Shown: positions 21,396 to 32,297 of the stretch, piece after piece
How the letters are laid out: each line of letters starts with the position of its first letter
Position numbering within the stretch: the first letter of the stretch is position 1
NCBI GenBank assembly: GCA_037042915.1
Contig: CM073198.1
Coordinates: forward strand, 992,001 to 1,056,000
Source: Auricularia sp. M13
Taxonomy: Eukaryota > Basidiomycota > Agaricomycetes > Auriculariales > Auriculariaceae
Direction of reading: 5' to 3'
DNA length: 64,000 bases
Notes under the pieces: model-generated
Told to the model about the DNA's origin: nothing
Databases searched by the model: none
The model's input: the letters and a program-made list of their open reading frames with translations, nothing else
Program-made: the position numbers and the translations under genes

Positions 21396-22286
21396 TTTCA
21401 ACTCTCATGACGCTGCCGGAAATTTTTATTCCGCCTCCCATTGCTCTCTAACTGTCACCGTAACGCTTCAACATTATAGTCAACAGAATTATTTCCCAGA
21501 CGCCGAGTCGAGATCTTGTTTGGCCGCCAGCTCGATTATCACAACCCTGGCTATGATATATGCTGTGCCCGTCTCGTCCGCCCGACCTTCGCATACCATA
21601 TATTACGGGATTACTACCTAGCTGATTTGACCTTGCCTTCTTACATCACACATGCTCCTGGCGCTGCTCACTGGGCGTCTCTGATAACTGGCTTCTCGGC
21701 TGTACTTCGATTTTTCGAATATGCTGGCTTGATATCTCTCTGTGACTCACTTGACTTTCTGGGTGCATGATCTGGCCTCAGCCAGAAGAAACGCTTGCGA
21801 TTCCAGCGGCCGCAGATCCCTGCCTGCGGGCCCTTGCCACACCACCACTCGCTCGCCTACGCCGCGTCGTGCGACACTCTTTATCTGATGGTAATGCCAG
21901 GTGGGCGTCGAGTTGGGTTCGAGAGGTTCAGAGCGTCGATGACACGGTGATTATTTCACATCTCTATCCTAGATCTGACCACTCTCACCTCTCTGTCCAC
22001 ATAATTCCTGCCCGTAGCACACCGTTTTGGCCTACCGCATTCGGGTCCGCTCATGCTCCAATTTCCAACCGACATTCTCGACAGGCTGCTCCGTCCAAGT
22101 ATTCACGACTCTGAGCGCGCGGGAGATCCGCATCTGCCACTGACAGTGCTGTTGCTGGATCCAAGAAGATTGGCACCAGTGGTCTCCCAGCGGCACTTGC
22201 ACAGACCGTGTGTGATCTGGTGGCTAATCACCGATGCAGCTCAAGGTTAGCACCGCAAAATCTCAACGGGAGTGCGAGCTCAAATG
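21396..22286. other. Spacer, no supported gene
   Basis: A plus-strand frame at 22053 (FPTDILDRLLRPS...) vaguely recalls the start of an F-box but is too short to call. Nothing else is recognisable. Confidence 0.3.
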
Positions 22287-23152
22287 CTAACTCACCCACC
22301 ACACGCTCGTACTCCTTCCATATGGAAACCTGCGCTTCTTGAAATACGCTGCGAGTTGCTGTTGTCGCGATCGCGACGTCAGCAGCTGCCTCTTGACGAC
22401 GCCGAGCCAGCCGGAGGCCTTCACGGTGTGCGTAAGCACGACGAACGGGCCGTACGGGTCGTTGACTGCTCTTCTCGTCGTCGGCCGCATCGTCGCAACC
22501 TTGGTGCGCACGCTGCGCTAGTGGCGCGTCCCGCTCTCCGGGTTCCCGGCGATCTCGCTGCTACCTCTCGCACGACGTCCCGTTCGTCCAGCCGATGCTC
22601 GAGGAGGCCGCGGGCATTATGTCGCAGGTCATCGGTATGCTCGTCATCTTCCGGGAGGGCCCCGACCGGCACCTGGACGACTTCGGAGGCTTTGCGTTCG
22701 GCTACCAGGGCATGCTGCACGACACGATGATCACGCTCGCGGCGAACCCCTATTTCAAGGAGGAAAATTACAACACCACGCTTGTAGGCGCGGCGTCGGC
22801 GCTGTGCTCAATGGGCGACCTCCCCGTGCACCTGCTCGTCGAGGAGTACCGGCGCAAGCCCGACATGCAGCGCTACATCACAAGCGGGCTCAACATGGGC
22901 GACATCTCATCTACATGTACATCCGCCAGCGCCGCGACTCGCGCATCGGCTCCGGGCCCGGGTGCAAGAAGTGCGTGCGCGATGGCTACGGCTGGCGGCC
23001 AGCCGCTGGAGCGCTGCGGCAAGTGCAAGTTCCTGCACTACTGCAGCCGCGAGTGCCAGAGCCTGGACTGGAAGGAGGGCGAGCACGGCGCGCCGCACTG
23101 TCACAAGATCATCTGCTCCGCGCTGTGCAAGTTCTTCGCGGCGGGTATTCTT
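22287..23152 (+). pseudogene. MYND-family relic, 5' part (split by the hAT element)
   Basis: It begins in decayed sequence (NGPYGSLTALLVVGRIVATL). From 22595 it is clear: HLDDFGGFAFGYQGMLHDTM and AANPYFKEENYNTTLVGAASALCSM, then EEYRRKPDMQRYI. The frame shifts to RQRRDSRIGSGPGCKKC and back to ERCGKCKFLHYCSRECQSLDW, the MYND finger. The N-terminal CCxxC box and WPxxxxxLFP box are lost. It breaks at KFFAAGIL, where the hAT element was inserted. Two frameshifts precede the insertion point, so the copy could already have been dead when hit. Sister to the 9.1 kb relic. Confidence 0.8.
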
Positions 23153-26100
23153 TAAGGCTGAAACTAAATTAATTAAATACTAGATATAACTAATTATCGT
23201 CGATACTAAATATAAATAATGTTCTCATCTCAGTATTTTTGAGTAATTAGTTATAATTAATTGTATCAACACCTTCTCTGGCCGCAACCGCGTTTGGAAG
23301 TTGCTCAGCGACTGACCGGCAGAACGGCTGTTTTGGTGTGGGTTGTTTAACGTGTCCGGCCGTCGCTGAACCGGATCCGGGCCATTGCTTGCGAAGTTTG
23401 CTTGCAACGTGTCCTTGTCCCCGACTGCTTTCATGAACGACGACCGAAGTGTCTTTGGACCACTGACGGCATGGCTGGATGATAATGGGCACATACTGTG
23501 GTCTTCAGCATCTCCTTCTGTGGCTTCTAAGTGCTCGGCAGTCCTTGTGCAAGTTCTACAATGCATTACTCGTCCTTGAACCATTCCACACACCCACTGT
23601 GGCTCTACCTGGGTCTCCGAGTGCAATATATTTGCTGTAGATGTCATGTAGGCCTCTTTCTGTCCCAATCGGTCTCGATCGCGGCCTCCATTGCCTTTAC
23701 AGTGGCACTACACGTTCTTGATCATCCTCGACGCCTGAGACAGCACTGCTCACTTTTCTCTATCGCGGCAACGTTCTGAATCTGGTTCCGCCTTTTCCGT
23801 GCCTGGACACGGCGAGCGGCACTGCACAACAGCGCCATCAGCCCGCCATCTCCGTCCTTTCTCGTGCTATGGAGGAGGAAATCTCGTCCCAGCTCAATCG
23901 CCTGCGCGTGCTGCTCCTGCATCTGCCCAAGCTCGACGATGGCAACCGCTTCTACAAGTCAAGCTCCTACGATCTGACGGATTTGGACCACACAAAGGGC
24001 GACGGAACCGACATCGGCGCGCTTCACCATCGCTTAGAGCAGATCTTTGGCTCTGAACCTATCTTTGAGTTCCGTGAGCGCGGAGAAGGACTTGCGCATG
24101 TTGTCCCTGTCCTGGAGAATGCATATGTCAATCGTAAAGGCGATACAAAGATCCTCGGGCGCTGGATACAGCGACTGACCAAGTCAGCGATTGCGAAATA
24201 TGAAGCAGAGAATGCCTTGGTATGTGCACAAGTCCCTCTTGCTATCCTTTGTGCTCACCTAACATCGTATGAAGCCTCCCGAAGAGCGCCGCCAGCGTGT
24301 ACCGACGAAGCGCGGCGAAATGGGCGATCAATCTGACCACGACGCGAACCCGCCAAAGAAAAAGAGAGCAACAATCGCCGAAGGTGCGCATATGCTCTAG
24401 TCCGTTATGCGTGTTGGCAGTGACCAGACTGTCTCTCAGCGTCTAAGCCAGGGGCCAAGGCTAGCCTCACATCCCAGGGAATACAGCGCAAGGTGCAGCA
24501 AGATGCGAAGGCGAAAGCTGGCCCTGCACCGGCCACTGGGCAACAGAAACTCAGACTAATTCGAGCTCCAAGTCGGCCATTGTCTCGCATCTCCTCGCGC
24601 ATGACTCATACGTCCGTAGGTCGTCCATCTCAAGCTACTTTGGCAATACAAGAGGCAATCGCGAACGCAAAGGCGGTTACCGTTGCAAAGCCGGTGCAGA
24701 AGCTGCAGCACGCATCCACTGCATCGGCGGCAACTCCAGCGTCCGTGAACGCCCCTGCGACACCTGTCGCTCTCAGTGCAACGCTCCCGCGTGCGGTGCA
24801 GAATGCGACAGTCGCTGTTGTTGTGCAGCCAGAGCTCGCCGCGACGTCACCCGCGCTCACCGCTGATCCATCTTCCAACGCTGGTGGACTGCCCGATCCG
24901 CCGTCGAATCCACCAGATGCTATTGTCATCGATCTCGACGACGATGACGACGATCCCGACTATCGGATGCCCAAAGTAACGCGGCGCAACGTTATCATGG
25001 ACGAAGATGATTGGAGCGGCGGCGAGGTATGCGCAGTGTTCATTCTTCAGGTGCTTTGACTTTAACCCAAACCTTTAGGCGGACGAGGATGACGACGTGA
25101 TTGTAGTCGAATCAGACGGCGAATCAGCCAAGCGCAAGGCCGAGGCCGCTGAGGCGAGCGCAAGAACACATGGCAGCCGCAGAGGCCCTAAGAGCGATGC
25201 TCTCAGGTTCTGGAACAAGCCGCTCAAAATCGTAGACAAGAAACTTTTGAAGTGGGAATTTAAGTGCAAGTTCTGTGACGCGTAAGCCAGACTTATTCCT
25301 CATTTCTAATCCTGACATCCGCAAAGGACCCGCACAGTTGCTCGCTCCAGCGGCTGCGATGTGTTCGATGACGAGCCGAAGCGTCCTCCAACGGGGAATC
25401 TAACCGCACACACGCGGAAGGATCATCCTGACGCTGACGATGCTCTCAAGAAGCTGGAGCCTCAGTTCCTTGAGGCCGGTACAGTGCTGCCCCGCGGCGT
25501 CTCCGCCGCCAGCGCACACCTCATGGCCAACTTTCTGAAGGAGGGACTTCTGAACCCCAAGGCTGCGAAGTCATATAAAGGCTTTCTGCGTCTTTTTGCC
25601 GCGTGGATTATCGAAGAGAATCTAGCATTCACGACGGGGGAGAGCTTCATGCTCAAATCTCTTTTCAGGTATCTGGACGTTAGCTACGCGCTCCCGAGTC
25701 ACACAACTGTTCGGAACGAGCTTGCACGTCTCTTTGTCGATTTGCACGGTGTAGTCGTGAAGGAACTCACAGTACGTTCTGGTATGCTTTCTCAATTAGA
25801 TATTGATTCTAGTCACATGAAGCGTGTCAAGTCGCGCATCTCGTACTCCACGGATACGTGGACCACAAGCCAGATGGTCTTTACCTTTGCGGGAACCATC
25901 GCTTTCTTCATCGACGATGATTAGAACCTCATCGAGCGCGCTGTCGACTTTGCAGTGCTTGAGGACAAGCAGCACGAGGGTATCTATGCCGGTCAGGCTT
26001 TTTTCGAGAGTGCAACTGGTCGCGGAGGGGCAAACAAGATCAGTCTTTTTTTGTTTGCGTATGCGACGCTCGTCTGACATTATTGCCACATGCTAGCAAT

Positions 26101-27887
26101 TACGATGGACAACGCTTCGGTCTGCGACGTCATGGCTCGCACAGTCGGCCGCCTGATACTGGCACGTTACGGAGTTCACATGCACGAAGACAATGCGCGC
26201 ATTCGATGCCTACCGCACGTTGTCAACCTGGTCGTACAAAAGATGCTTTCTGTTCTTAACGAGGCGGATGATCCAGAGACTACTGATTACTACACCTCGG
26301 AGAAGGATGCACCCATTCACTACAGCCCCGATGCCGACGAACAGCAGCTTGAAATGGAATCTGATTCCAAGGTCGAGGCGGACGACGAAGTATTGCGGAA
26401 GGAGGAGAGCACGGCGCAAGCGGTGCATTCGGCTGAGGCCATCCCGGACGCCAACAGCAACGTGCAGGAGACGGTTCGCCAGCTCATTTCGGAGGAGTCG
26501 GTGGATGAGGAGATTATTCATAGTCCCGTCAAGAAGGTAAGTCGTTCTCATTCTCAAACTGGCTTCTTTGACGGGTTTGACGGTAATGTAGCTGCGTCTT
26601 ATTTGCACCAAGATTGTGTCGTCGCCGCAGCGTCGCGCCAAGTTTCGAAGACATGTCCGCACATCGTACCCACTGGAGGCGCCGCTACATGCGCTCATGG
26701 TCGTTCGGGATGTTCCAACATGATGGAACTCCACGCACGCCATGATCGACCGTGCACTGAAGTTCCCTGAGGTGTGCGACTTCCTCTCAGACCATTGTAC
26801 CAATTAACTAGATACAGGCTATTGATGCCTGGGTCTTTGAGCATCGCAATGACCTAGGCTCGCAAATCTTCCTCTCTCGTGAAGACTGGACGTTGCTTCG
26901 GCAAATGCGCGACCTTTTGAAGGCACGTAGATTGGAAAGCCGCAGCTGCGCTTGACTTATACATTGTGCAGATCTTTCCCGGCGTAACACGCTATATGTC
27001 GCAGTCCGGACAGCCTACGTTACCGTGGGTTCTTCCCATGTACCACCTCATGGAAGAGGACCTCCGTAAGAATGCACAAGACGATAAGTTACCGGAAAAG
27101 ATCCGTAGTGCGGCAACGGTTGGACTTGAGAAACTTCAACAGTACCACGGCCTCGCCCAGAAGAACCAGTATAATTGGCTCGCAATCCGTATGTGCTTCC
27201 TGAAATAATTTGACAAATCTGACATCTCTAACAGTTCTTCATCCTGCCCTTCGATACTGGTGCACGTCTCATGGCTACGCCGATCGCTCTAGAGCGATTC
27301 TAACACATGCATTTGCGAGCTACAAAGAGCAGTTCGAGAAGTCGGGACCTGTACCGGTGCCTCGACCTACACGGCAGCAGGACAGCATTGTCGAGCGCAT
27401 CATGGGGTCCGGCGCCTCAACTGTTGTTACCGAAGAGCCTCTCAGCAGCGAAATAGATCGCTACCTCAATGGATTCGGCAACGCACTCGCCCAGCCAGAT
27501 AACGCACTTCTATGGTGGAAGGTGAGTGCATCCTCAACGCTTTCCACACGGTCAACTGACTCCGGTGAGACCTACGAGAGGGATCTCCCGATTCTCGCAC
27601 GCATGGCCAGAGATTTCTTGGCTATCCCTGCGTCGAACACTTCGGTCGAGCGGCTCTTCTCAGACTCAGGCTACCTCGTCACAAAGCAACGCTCGTCACT
27701 GGCTCCAGCCACAATACGGGAGTGCATGTGTACGAAGCGTTGGATCCGCGAGGGACTCATGAAGTACCTGTAACCACTGTTGCCAACCACCTGATATAAC
27801 TGATTATATCTAATTACAACTAATTAGATACTATATTTAAATAAAGTACGCCTTCGAGTATCTATATTTAAATTAGTTTCAGCCTTA
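23153..27887 (+). mobile_element. hAT DNA transposon, 4,735 bp, with 8-bp target duplication
   Basis: Terminal inverted repeats begin TAAGGCTGAAACTAA on both ends, followed by AT-rich subterminal sequence. The flanks are GTATTCTT at 23145-23152 and again at 27888-27895, an exact 8-bp target site duplication as expected for hAT. Inside lies one multi-exon transposase gene (23869-27773). The element sits in a MYND relic and is oriented like it. The perfect duplication and well-kept ends suggest a fairly recent insertion, although the transposase has two nonsense codons. Confidence 0.92.
23869..27773 (+). CDS. hAT transposase with BED zinc finger (degenerate)
   Basis: About ten exons. The first ones are 23869-24219, 24275-24383, 24440-25026, 25079-25281 and 25327-25771; introns are 45-56 bases. 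Parts in order: N-terminal region with a PPKKKRA nuclear signal; an acidic stretch (DLDDDDDDPDY); a BED finger (FKCKFCDA...TAHTRKDH); RNase H-like catalytic segments STDTWTT (about 25850) and ITMDNASVCD with RCLPHVVNLVVQ (26100-26235); the DVPTxWNSTHAM segment; and the C-terminal dimerisation domain (DNALLWWK, then FLAIPASNTSVERLFSDSG). Two in-frame stops, TAG at about 25922 where Trp is expected and TGA near 26722 where Arg is expected, fit C-to-T type decay. This copy is probably inactive as read. Confidence 0.85.
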
Positions 27888-27991
27888 GTATTCTTGCGGA
27901 CGGCAAGAGCATGGCGGTCTTCACTCAGGCGTACATGAACTGGACGTTACTGTCCAAAGCTTGGACCGTGGTGGAACGCATGTCGTTTTGA
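27888..27991 (+). pseudogene. MYND-family relic, 3' part
   Basis: After the second target duplication the reading continues from AGIL as ADGKSMAVFTQAYMNWTLL...WTVVERMSF and stops at 27991. The FTQAY segment matches FTQAYCAGTYL in the 9.1 kb relic, which shows that this is the other half of the gene broken at 23152. Confidence 0.8.
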
Positions 27992-28138
27992 CCCCGAGCA
28001 CCACGCCTGCTGGGCAACTGACGCTTCCGTGGTTACCACGGGTGGTCAACGGACGTGGTCAAGAGCCATTCCGCCCGTATAAGAGGTGCTGGGGCTCGCT
28101 TAGACTGTCTCACCTACCTACACACACCACCTTCCCAT

Positions 28139-29636
28139 ATGTCCCGTATTTCTGCTGCCACACCTGAGGACCTGGAGTCCATCGACATCCCGCATTCATT
28201 CCGTATGTCGTTTGATTTGAAAGAACCTTTGCTCATTACTAATGTATCCCTTGTCGCCAGTCTCCGAGTTCGACGAGGTTTGGTGACGCATCAATGCCTT
28301 CTTGGACTCAATCGCCGACGCGTCGAACCCGGGCTGCTGCCCGTACTGCTTCGCAGTCTTGGTATACGACATAGAGTATAACGACACTGTGTGGACTTTG
28401 CTCCAACGATGCGGCCACAAGTTCATGGAAACATGTCTGAGGCTTCTGGTAATTTACACGGAGACGAGCATCCCACCGCTTCGCGAGCGGCTCCGTCGCA
28501 ACCAGATGGAGTGTGCGCACCGCGCGCAATATCACAGACACCGCCTCAATCATCCCACCAACGATCCCGTCGACATGCTTCTGCAATCCATGCTGTTTGC
28601 CATCGGGAGTGCTCTGACGAGGGGAGATCACCCCGTGTACAGCGACAGCACCAAGTACTTCCACAAGCGCAAAGGTTACTGGCCGCTGGACGTCGCGCAG
28701 CTTTTCCCGCTCGGAATTGAAAGAGGGATGGACTCCCTGGTCCACTGGTGCTGCGTACCACCGTCCGGCATTCCCTTCTCCATCCTCTCCACATTCATCG
28801 TCCTCGCCAGGCCAGTCATTCTCCCAAAACTGCTCTGTCCTCAGCGCAGGGAGCGCTTCGTCTGGGCACTGCTCCAGGCCATCACGCCCGGCTCGTCGGC
28901 GGTACCGTGGGTTCACGGCGCGCCAAGCCCGTTCACCGTCCCGGCCGGTCTTAGCGTCTCGCGCGGTCTGCGGGGCGTCTCGCGGCTGTCCGACGCGGCG
29001 CTGAGCTTCCTGAAAACCCTGCGGCTCGACGTGCACGCGCACGCCGGCGACCCGCAGCTGCTGCTCGCGGGATACGAGCAGCCGTTCCTCGGCGCGCTCG
29101 AGCGGCTCGACCAGACCCGGCCCGTGGACGAGCACTTCGACGCCGCCGCCATCTACAACATCCGGCGCTACGTCGTGGGCAACTACTGCTGCGCGCTGCG
29201 CACGGCACTCGGGCGCCCGCACGCTGAATGCCACCCGGGCCTGCACACCGCACCGAGCGCCGGACGGCTCGTTGGTCTTTTCCTCATCCGCCGCGGCCAG
29301 AGCAGGTACTGCGCGAATCAGGACTGCACGCACAGCGAGATCGAAGCGGGCCGGCTGTTTCAGCAGTGTGCGGCGTGCAAGTTTGTGCGATACTGCGACC
29401 GAGCGTGCCAGCGCTACGATTGGAAACACGGCGCACCGGCGCACAAGGCCGTCTGTCCTGCCCTGCGCAAGGTGCTAGACACTGTCGATCCATTGGTGAG
29501 CGCCGAGGAGTTTGAGGCCGGGTTTAACAGGTCTGGGCTGGATGAGAAGGAAGTCGGATTGCTGACACAGTGGGTGTGTGCCGGCAAACTCGTGCCTCGT
29601 TTGGCGGAGACAAAGATATCTTCAAATCGTGTATAG
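28139..29636 (+). pseudogene. MYND zinc-finger family gene with one in-frame stop
   Basis: Model: exons 28139-28202 and 28261-29636, 479 codons, with the family's phase-1 intron (58 bases, donor GTATGT). Exon 2 opens LSEFDEVW, then TGA at 28280, then RINAFLDSIADASNPGCCPYCF. Paralogues are open at this spot (EVTQFIDAFL). The remaining 444 codons are intact, including a WPLDVAQLFPLGIERGMD box and the MYND finger (CANQDCTHSE...CAACKFVRYCDRACQRYDW...HKAVC). No in-frame ATG follows closely, so either the gene is freshly dead, the stop is read through, or the base call is wrong. Closest to the 30.3, 33.8 and 41.6 kb copies. Confidence 0.75.
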
Positions 29637-30278
29637 TAGCACCGCGGTGTCTGTGGACTATAGCTTAGGTACAAAGGATTAGTATATTATTAATAGCCTA
29701 CCCTCTTTCACGCACCATATATTACATTCTTGCCCTCCGCTGCAAAAACTGCCTGTAATGCAGCTGTATTATCAAACCACTTTACTTAGCGCACGCAGGA
29801 CGACCTCAAGTGCGACAGCATAGAGGTTCGGACAGGTTGAGACACAAAGATCAGATATGGTGCGCCGTGGTTCGATGCGCTGGGCACTGGTCAAGAGCTA
29901 ACAGCGGAGTTTGATTATTTTTGACCCTCGACCGTCATCATTATCTGACCGGCTCGCGCACTGGAGCACGCGCCTATTCATTCTGCTCAATGAAACAAAA
30001 AGATATCTTTATTGCTCATTGCGCTTTTCGGCTCGTAGCTGTCTTGACCACCTATGTCAACGCTTGCCTCACCGCCGGACATCCCAATGCTTTTAGGCGG
30101 CAATCCTATACCCTCTCCGCGCCTCGCTCTCTTCGATCATCGCCATATTTACCACTGACGCTTGGACATGCTTGGACCCTGCTTGGATGCCGGATGTTTT
30201 GAGCTCTTGGACCACGCGTTGCGCGGGGCAACGTGGTTCAGCTATTGTCCTCTCCGTGGTTGCGCTTCATCCAACTGG
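29637..30278. other. Spacer and promoter of the 30.3 kb gene
   Basis: It contains one copy of the dispersed element at 29889-29915 (GGTCAAGAGCTAACAGCGGA...), plus orientation. From 30160 it holds the GCTTGGAC repeats (30160, 30170, 30181) shared with the 41.6 kb gene's promoter. No coding sequence recognised. Confidence 0.5.
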
Positions 30279-30285
30279 TATAAAT
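30279..30285 (+). promoter_or_regulatory. TATA box of the 30.3 kb MYND gene
   Basis: TATAAAT, in the context GGTATAAATTGC, 53 bases before the ATG. The same context occurs before the 41.6 kb paralogue. Confidence 0.65.
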
Positions 30286-30305
30286 TGCCCTGAGCGGCCT
30301 GTACG

Positions 30306-30368
30306 ATGCTGCCAACCATTCGACCTCGAAGATGCTCTTCCTGCCCATCCGTGAAGAAGCACAAGTGA
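30306..30368 (+). promoter_or_regulatory. Upstream open reading frame
   Basis: An ATG 26 bases before the main start begins a 20-codon frame (MLPTIRPRRCS...) that overlaps the main coding sequence. The paralogue at 41.6 kb has an upstream ATG at the same distance with the same first codons (MLPAI then stop). Conserved placement suggests translational control. Confidence 0.4.
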
Positions 30369-31843
30369 ATTCTCCCTGTGGTGAGTCTTCGCATCCACAA
30401 TCATCATGTCGTCGAGCTTGTCTCATATCGGATGATCTAGTATTCACGGTGGACGAGGTCACACAGTTCATTGATGCCTTCTTGACCGCAGTCGGCAAGC
30501 CGTCCAACCCCAACTGCTGCCCTTATTGCTTTGCGGCACTCGCGTTTGATCTGGCTATCAATAATGCGGCGCTATATGCTCTGCAGCGACATGGCTACGC
30601 CTTCTGGGAAAAGTGCATAACGCTCATCGTTGATTACACCAAGGTCGACATTCCCCGGCTCCGCACACGGCTGCGCCAGAACCAGATCACCTGCAAAGAC
30701 CGCTCTACGTACCACACAAAGCGCTTGCCATATACCTTCTCGGACCCCTTCGACCTCTTCATCAACGCGCTCTTCTTTTCCTTCTTTTCCATTGGAACCG
30801 GCCTGACCAAGGGCAAACGTCCGGCCTACGGTGAAGGGAAACTGGCCAAGGTCCACTACCGCAAGGGTTACTGGCCCTGCAATCTCAACGACCTCTTCCC
30901 AATGGACATTGATCGCGTGCTCGACGGCATTCTCCACTGGGTTTGCGCACCGTCGTCGCCTTTCCCACTGTCCGTTCTGAACACTTACCTCCTGGTTGCA
31001 CGCGCCGTGGTATTTCCCGTGCTTATGGAGCAGCCACGCAGGGACCGGCTGGCGTGGGCCCTCCTGCAGGTGATGACTCCCGACCACCCGACTGTGCCTT
31101 GGCACGGCGCTGCGCCCTTCACCGTGCCCGCGGGCCTGTGCGTCCCACGGATGCTGCGGCGCGACTCGTTGCTGTGCGACATGGCACTGTACACGCTGCG
31201 GATCGTGCGGCTCGACACGCACGCGCGCACGGACGACGATGCGGTGTTCTTCGCCGGGCACGAGAGACTCTTCCTCGACGCGCTCGACCGCATGGACCTC
31301 AACGCGCGACCCGTCGTCCTCTTCGTGCCCCAATACGATGGATACAGGCGCACCGCGCTCGAAATGCGTGTCGAAGCTGTCCGCGAGTACCAGTGCGTGC
31401 TCAAGGGGCTGCTCGGCCGAGAGCACGATGATTGCGGGCACTCCACGCAGACCATGCAATCCCGCACGACCTTTATGTACAATTTCCTCACGCGCCGCCT
31501 TGAGTCGACGTACTGCTTCAACCCCACATGCGCGCGCGCCGAGCTCGACAAATACCAAACCACACGCCCGTTCCAGAAGTGCGGCAAGTGCCACATCGCG
31601 CGATATTGCAGCCATGAGTGCCAGAAGCAGGACTGGTTGCAGAATGAGCCCAAGCACAAGGAGATCTGCAAGGCCATCTCCGAGCTGGGCCGCTGCATGG
31701 CGCAAGGCAAAGCAGACGAGGTTGATTTTACAGCTAAGTTTGACGAAACCGAGTTGTTTACCTCTGAGAAGGTGGCCGAGTTGGTTGAATGGGCTATGGC
31801 CTCTAGGTTAGTCCCCCGCTGTCGTTTCCCGGCCACCAATTAG
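30332..31843 (+). CDS. MYND zinc-finger family protein (30.3 kb copy)
   Basis: Model: exons 30332-30380 and 30441-31843, 483 residues. The 60-base phase-1 intron has a strong GTGAGT donor. The first exon (MLFLPIREEAQVNSPC) matches MLFLPIVEPQPPARC in the 41.6 kb copy, which fixes the start. Motifs: VFTVDEVTQFIDAFL, NPNCCPYCF, YWPCNLNDLFPMDIDRVLDG, PRRDRLAWALLQVMTP, PFTVPAGLCVPR, and the MYND finger about 373-427 (CFNPTCARAE...KCGKCHIARYCSHECQKQDW...HKEIC). It ends WAMASRLVPRCRFPATN. The close paralogue is on the opposite strand 10 kb away. Function unknown. Confidence 0.9.
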   Translation: MLFLPIREEAQVNSPCGESSHPQSSCRRACLISDDLVFTVDEVTQFIDAFLTAVGKPSNPNCCPYCFAALAFDLAINNAALYALQRHGYAFWEKCITLIVDYTKVDIPRLRTRLRQNQITCKDRSTYHTKRLPYTFSDPFDLFINALFFSFFSIGTGLTKGKRPAYGEGKLAKVHYRKGYWPCNLNDLFPMDIDRVLDGILHWVCAPSSPFPLSVLNTYLLVARAVVFPVLMEQPRRDRLAWALLQVMTPDHPTVPWHGAAPFTVPAGLCVPRMLRRDSLLCDMALYTLRIVRLDTHARTDDDAVFFAGHERLFLDALDRMDLNARPVVLFVPQYDGYRRTALEMRVEAVREYQCVLKGLLGREHDDCGHSTQTMQSRTTFMYNFLTRRLESTYCFNPTCARAELDKYQTTRPFQKCGKCHIARYCSHECQKQDWLQNEPKHKEICKAISELGRCMAQGKADEVDFTAKFDETELFTSEKVAELVEWAMASRLVPRCRFPATN

Positions 31844-32184
31844 ACAAATTTTATCTCTCACTGGCTGCTACTGTACTATTGAGAATCAACCCTGTTTCTT
31901 AGACTTCGACCCTTTGGACAATGATAATACCTTCGAGCGGCTTGAAACTAATCCAAACTGACGCTATATTGCTCATAATTGTTCAGCAATCAGAATCTCT
32001 CACCACTAACCAGACCGCGCTTCCAAGTCAAGTTTTGTCCTGTACTGTTTCGGTGTATACCTTGCGAGCATCTCTTCAACAGAAAAATGGTACGACTGCT
32101 AGTGATAGGTAATATGGGAGAACTGAACCATTTGACGGTTGTATTGTTCGTGCGGGACATGTAGGTAGCAGGTTCACAGTTCTG

Positions 32185-32297
32185 AGCGCGGAGTTTGCGG
32201 ATGTTTATCAACTTAGGACAGTGACCAAATCGCCGACCGTCGTTTGCCCGCTATATCCCGTTATATCGCGCCGAGCTTCTCTTCTGAAGACGTCATT
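32185..32297 (+). promoter_or_regulatory. Promoter of the 32.3 kb gene with a block shared with the 55.5 kb gene
   Basis: GCGGAGTTTGCGGATGTTT, about 90 bases before the ATG, recurs in reverse at 57002-57020, about 120 bases before the start of the paralogue at 55.5 kb. Sequence around it has diverged. Confidence 0.45.

Noticed and set aside
28308-29444. A 378-codon minus-strand frame opposite the 28.1 kb MYND gene
   Set aside because: It lies wholly antisense to a gene with clear domains; long antisense frames arise from GC-rich third codon positions. Its protein has no recognisable motif.
30572-31705. A 377-codon minus-strand frame opposite the 30.3 kb MYND gene
   Set aside because: Same cause as above; the plus strand carries the conserved boxes and the MYND finger.
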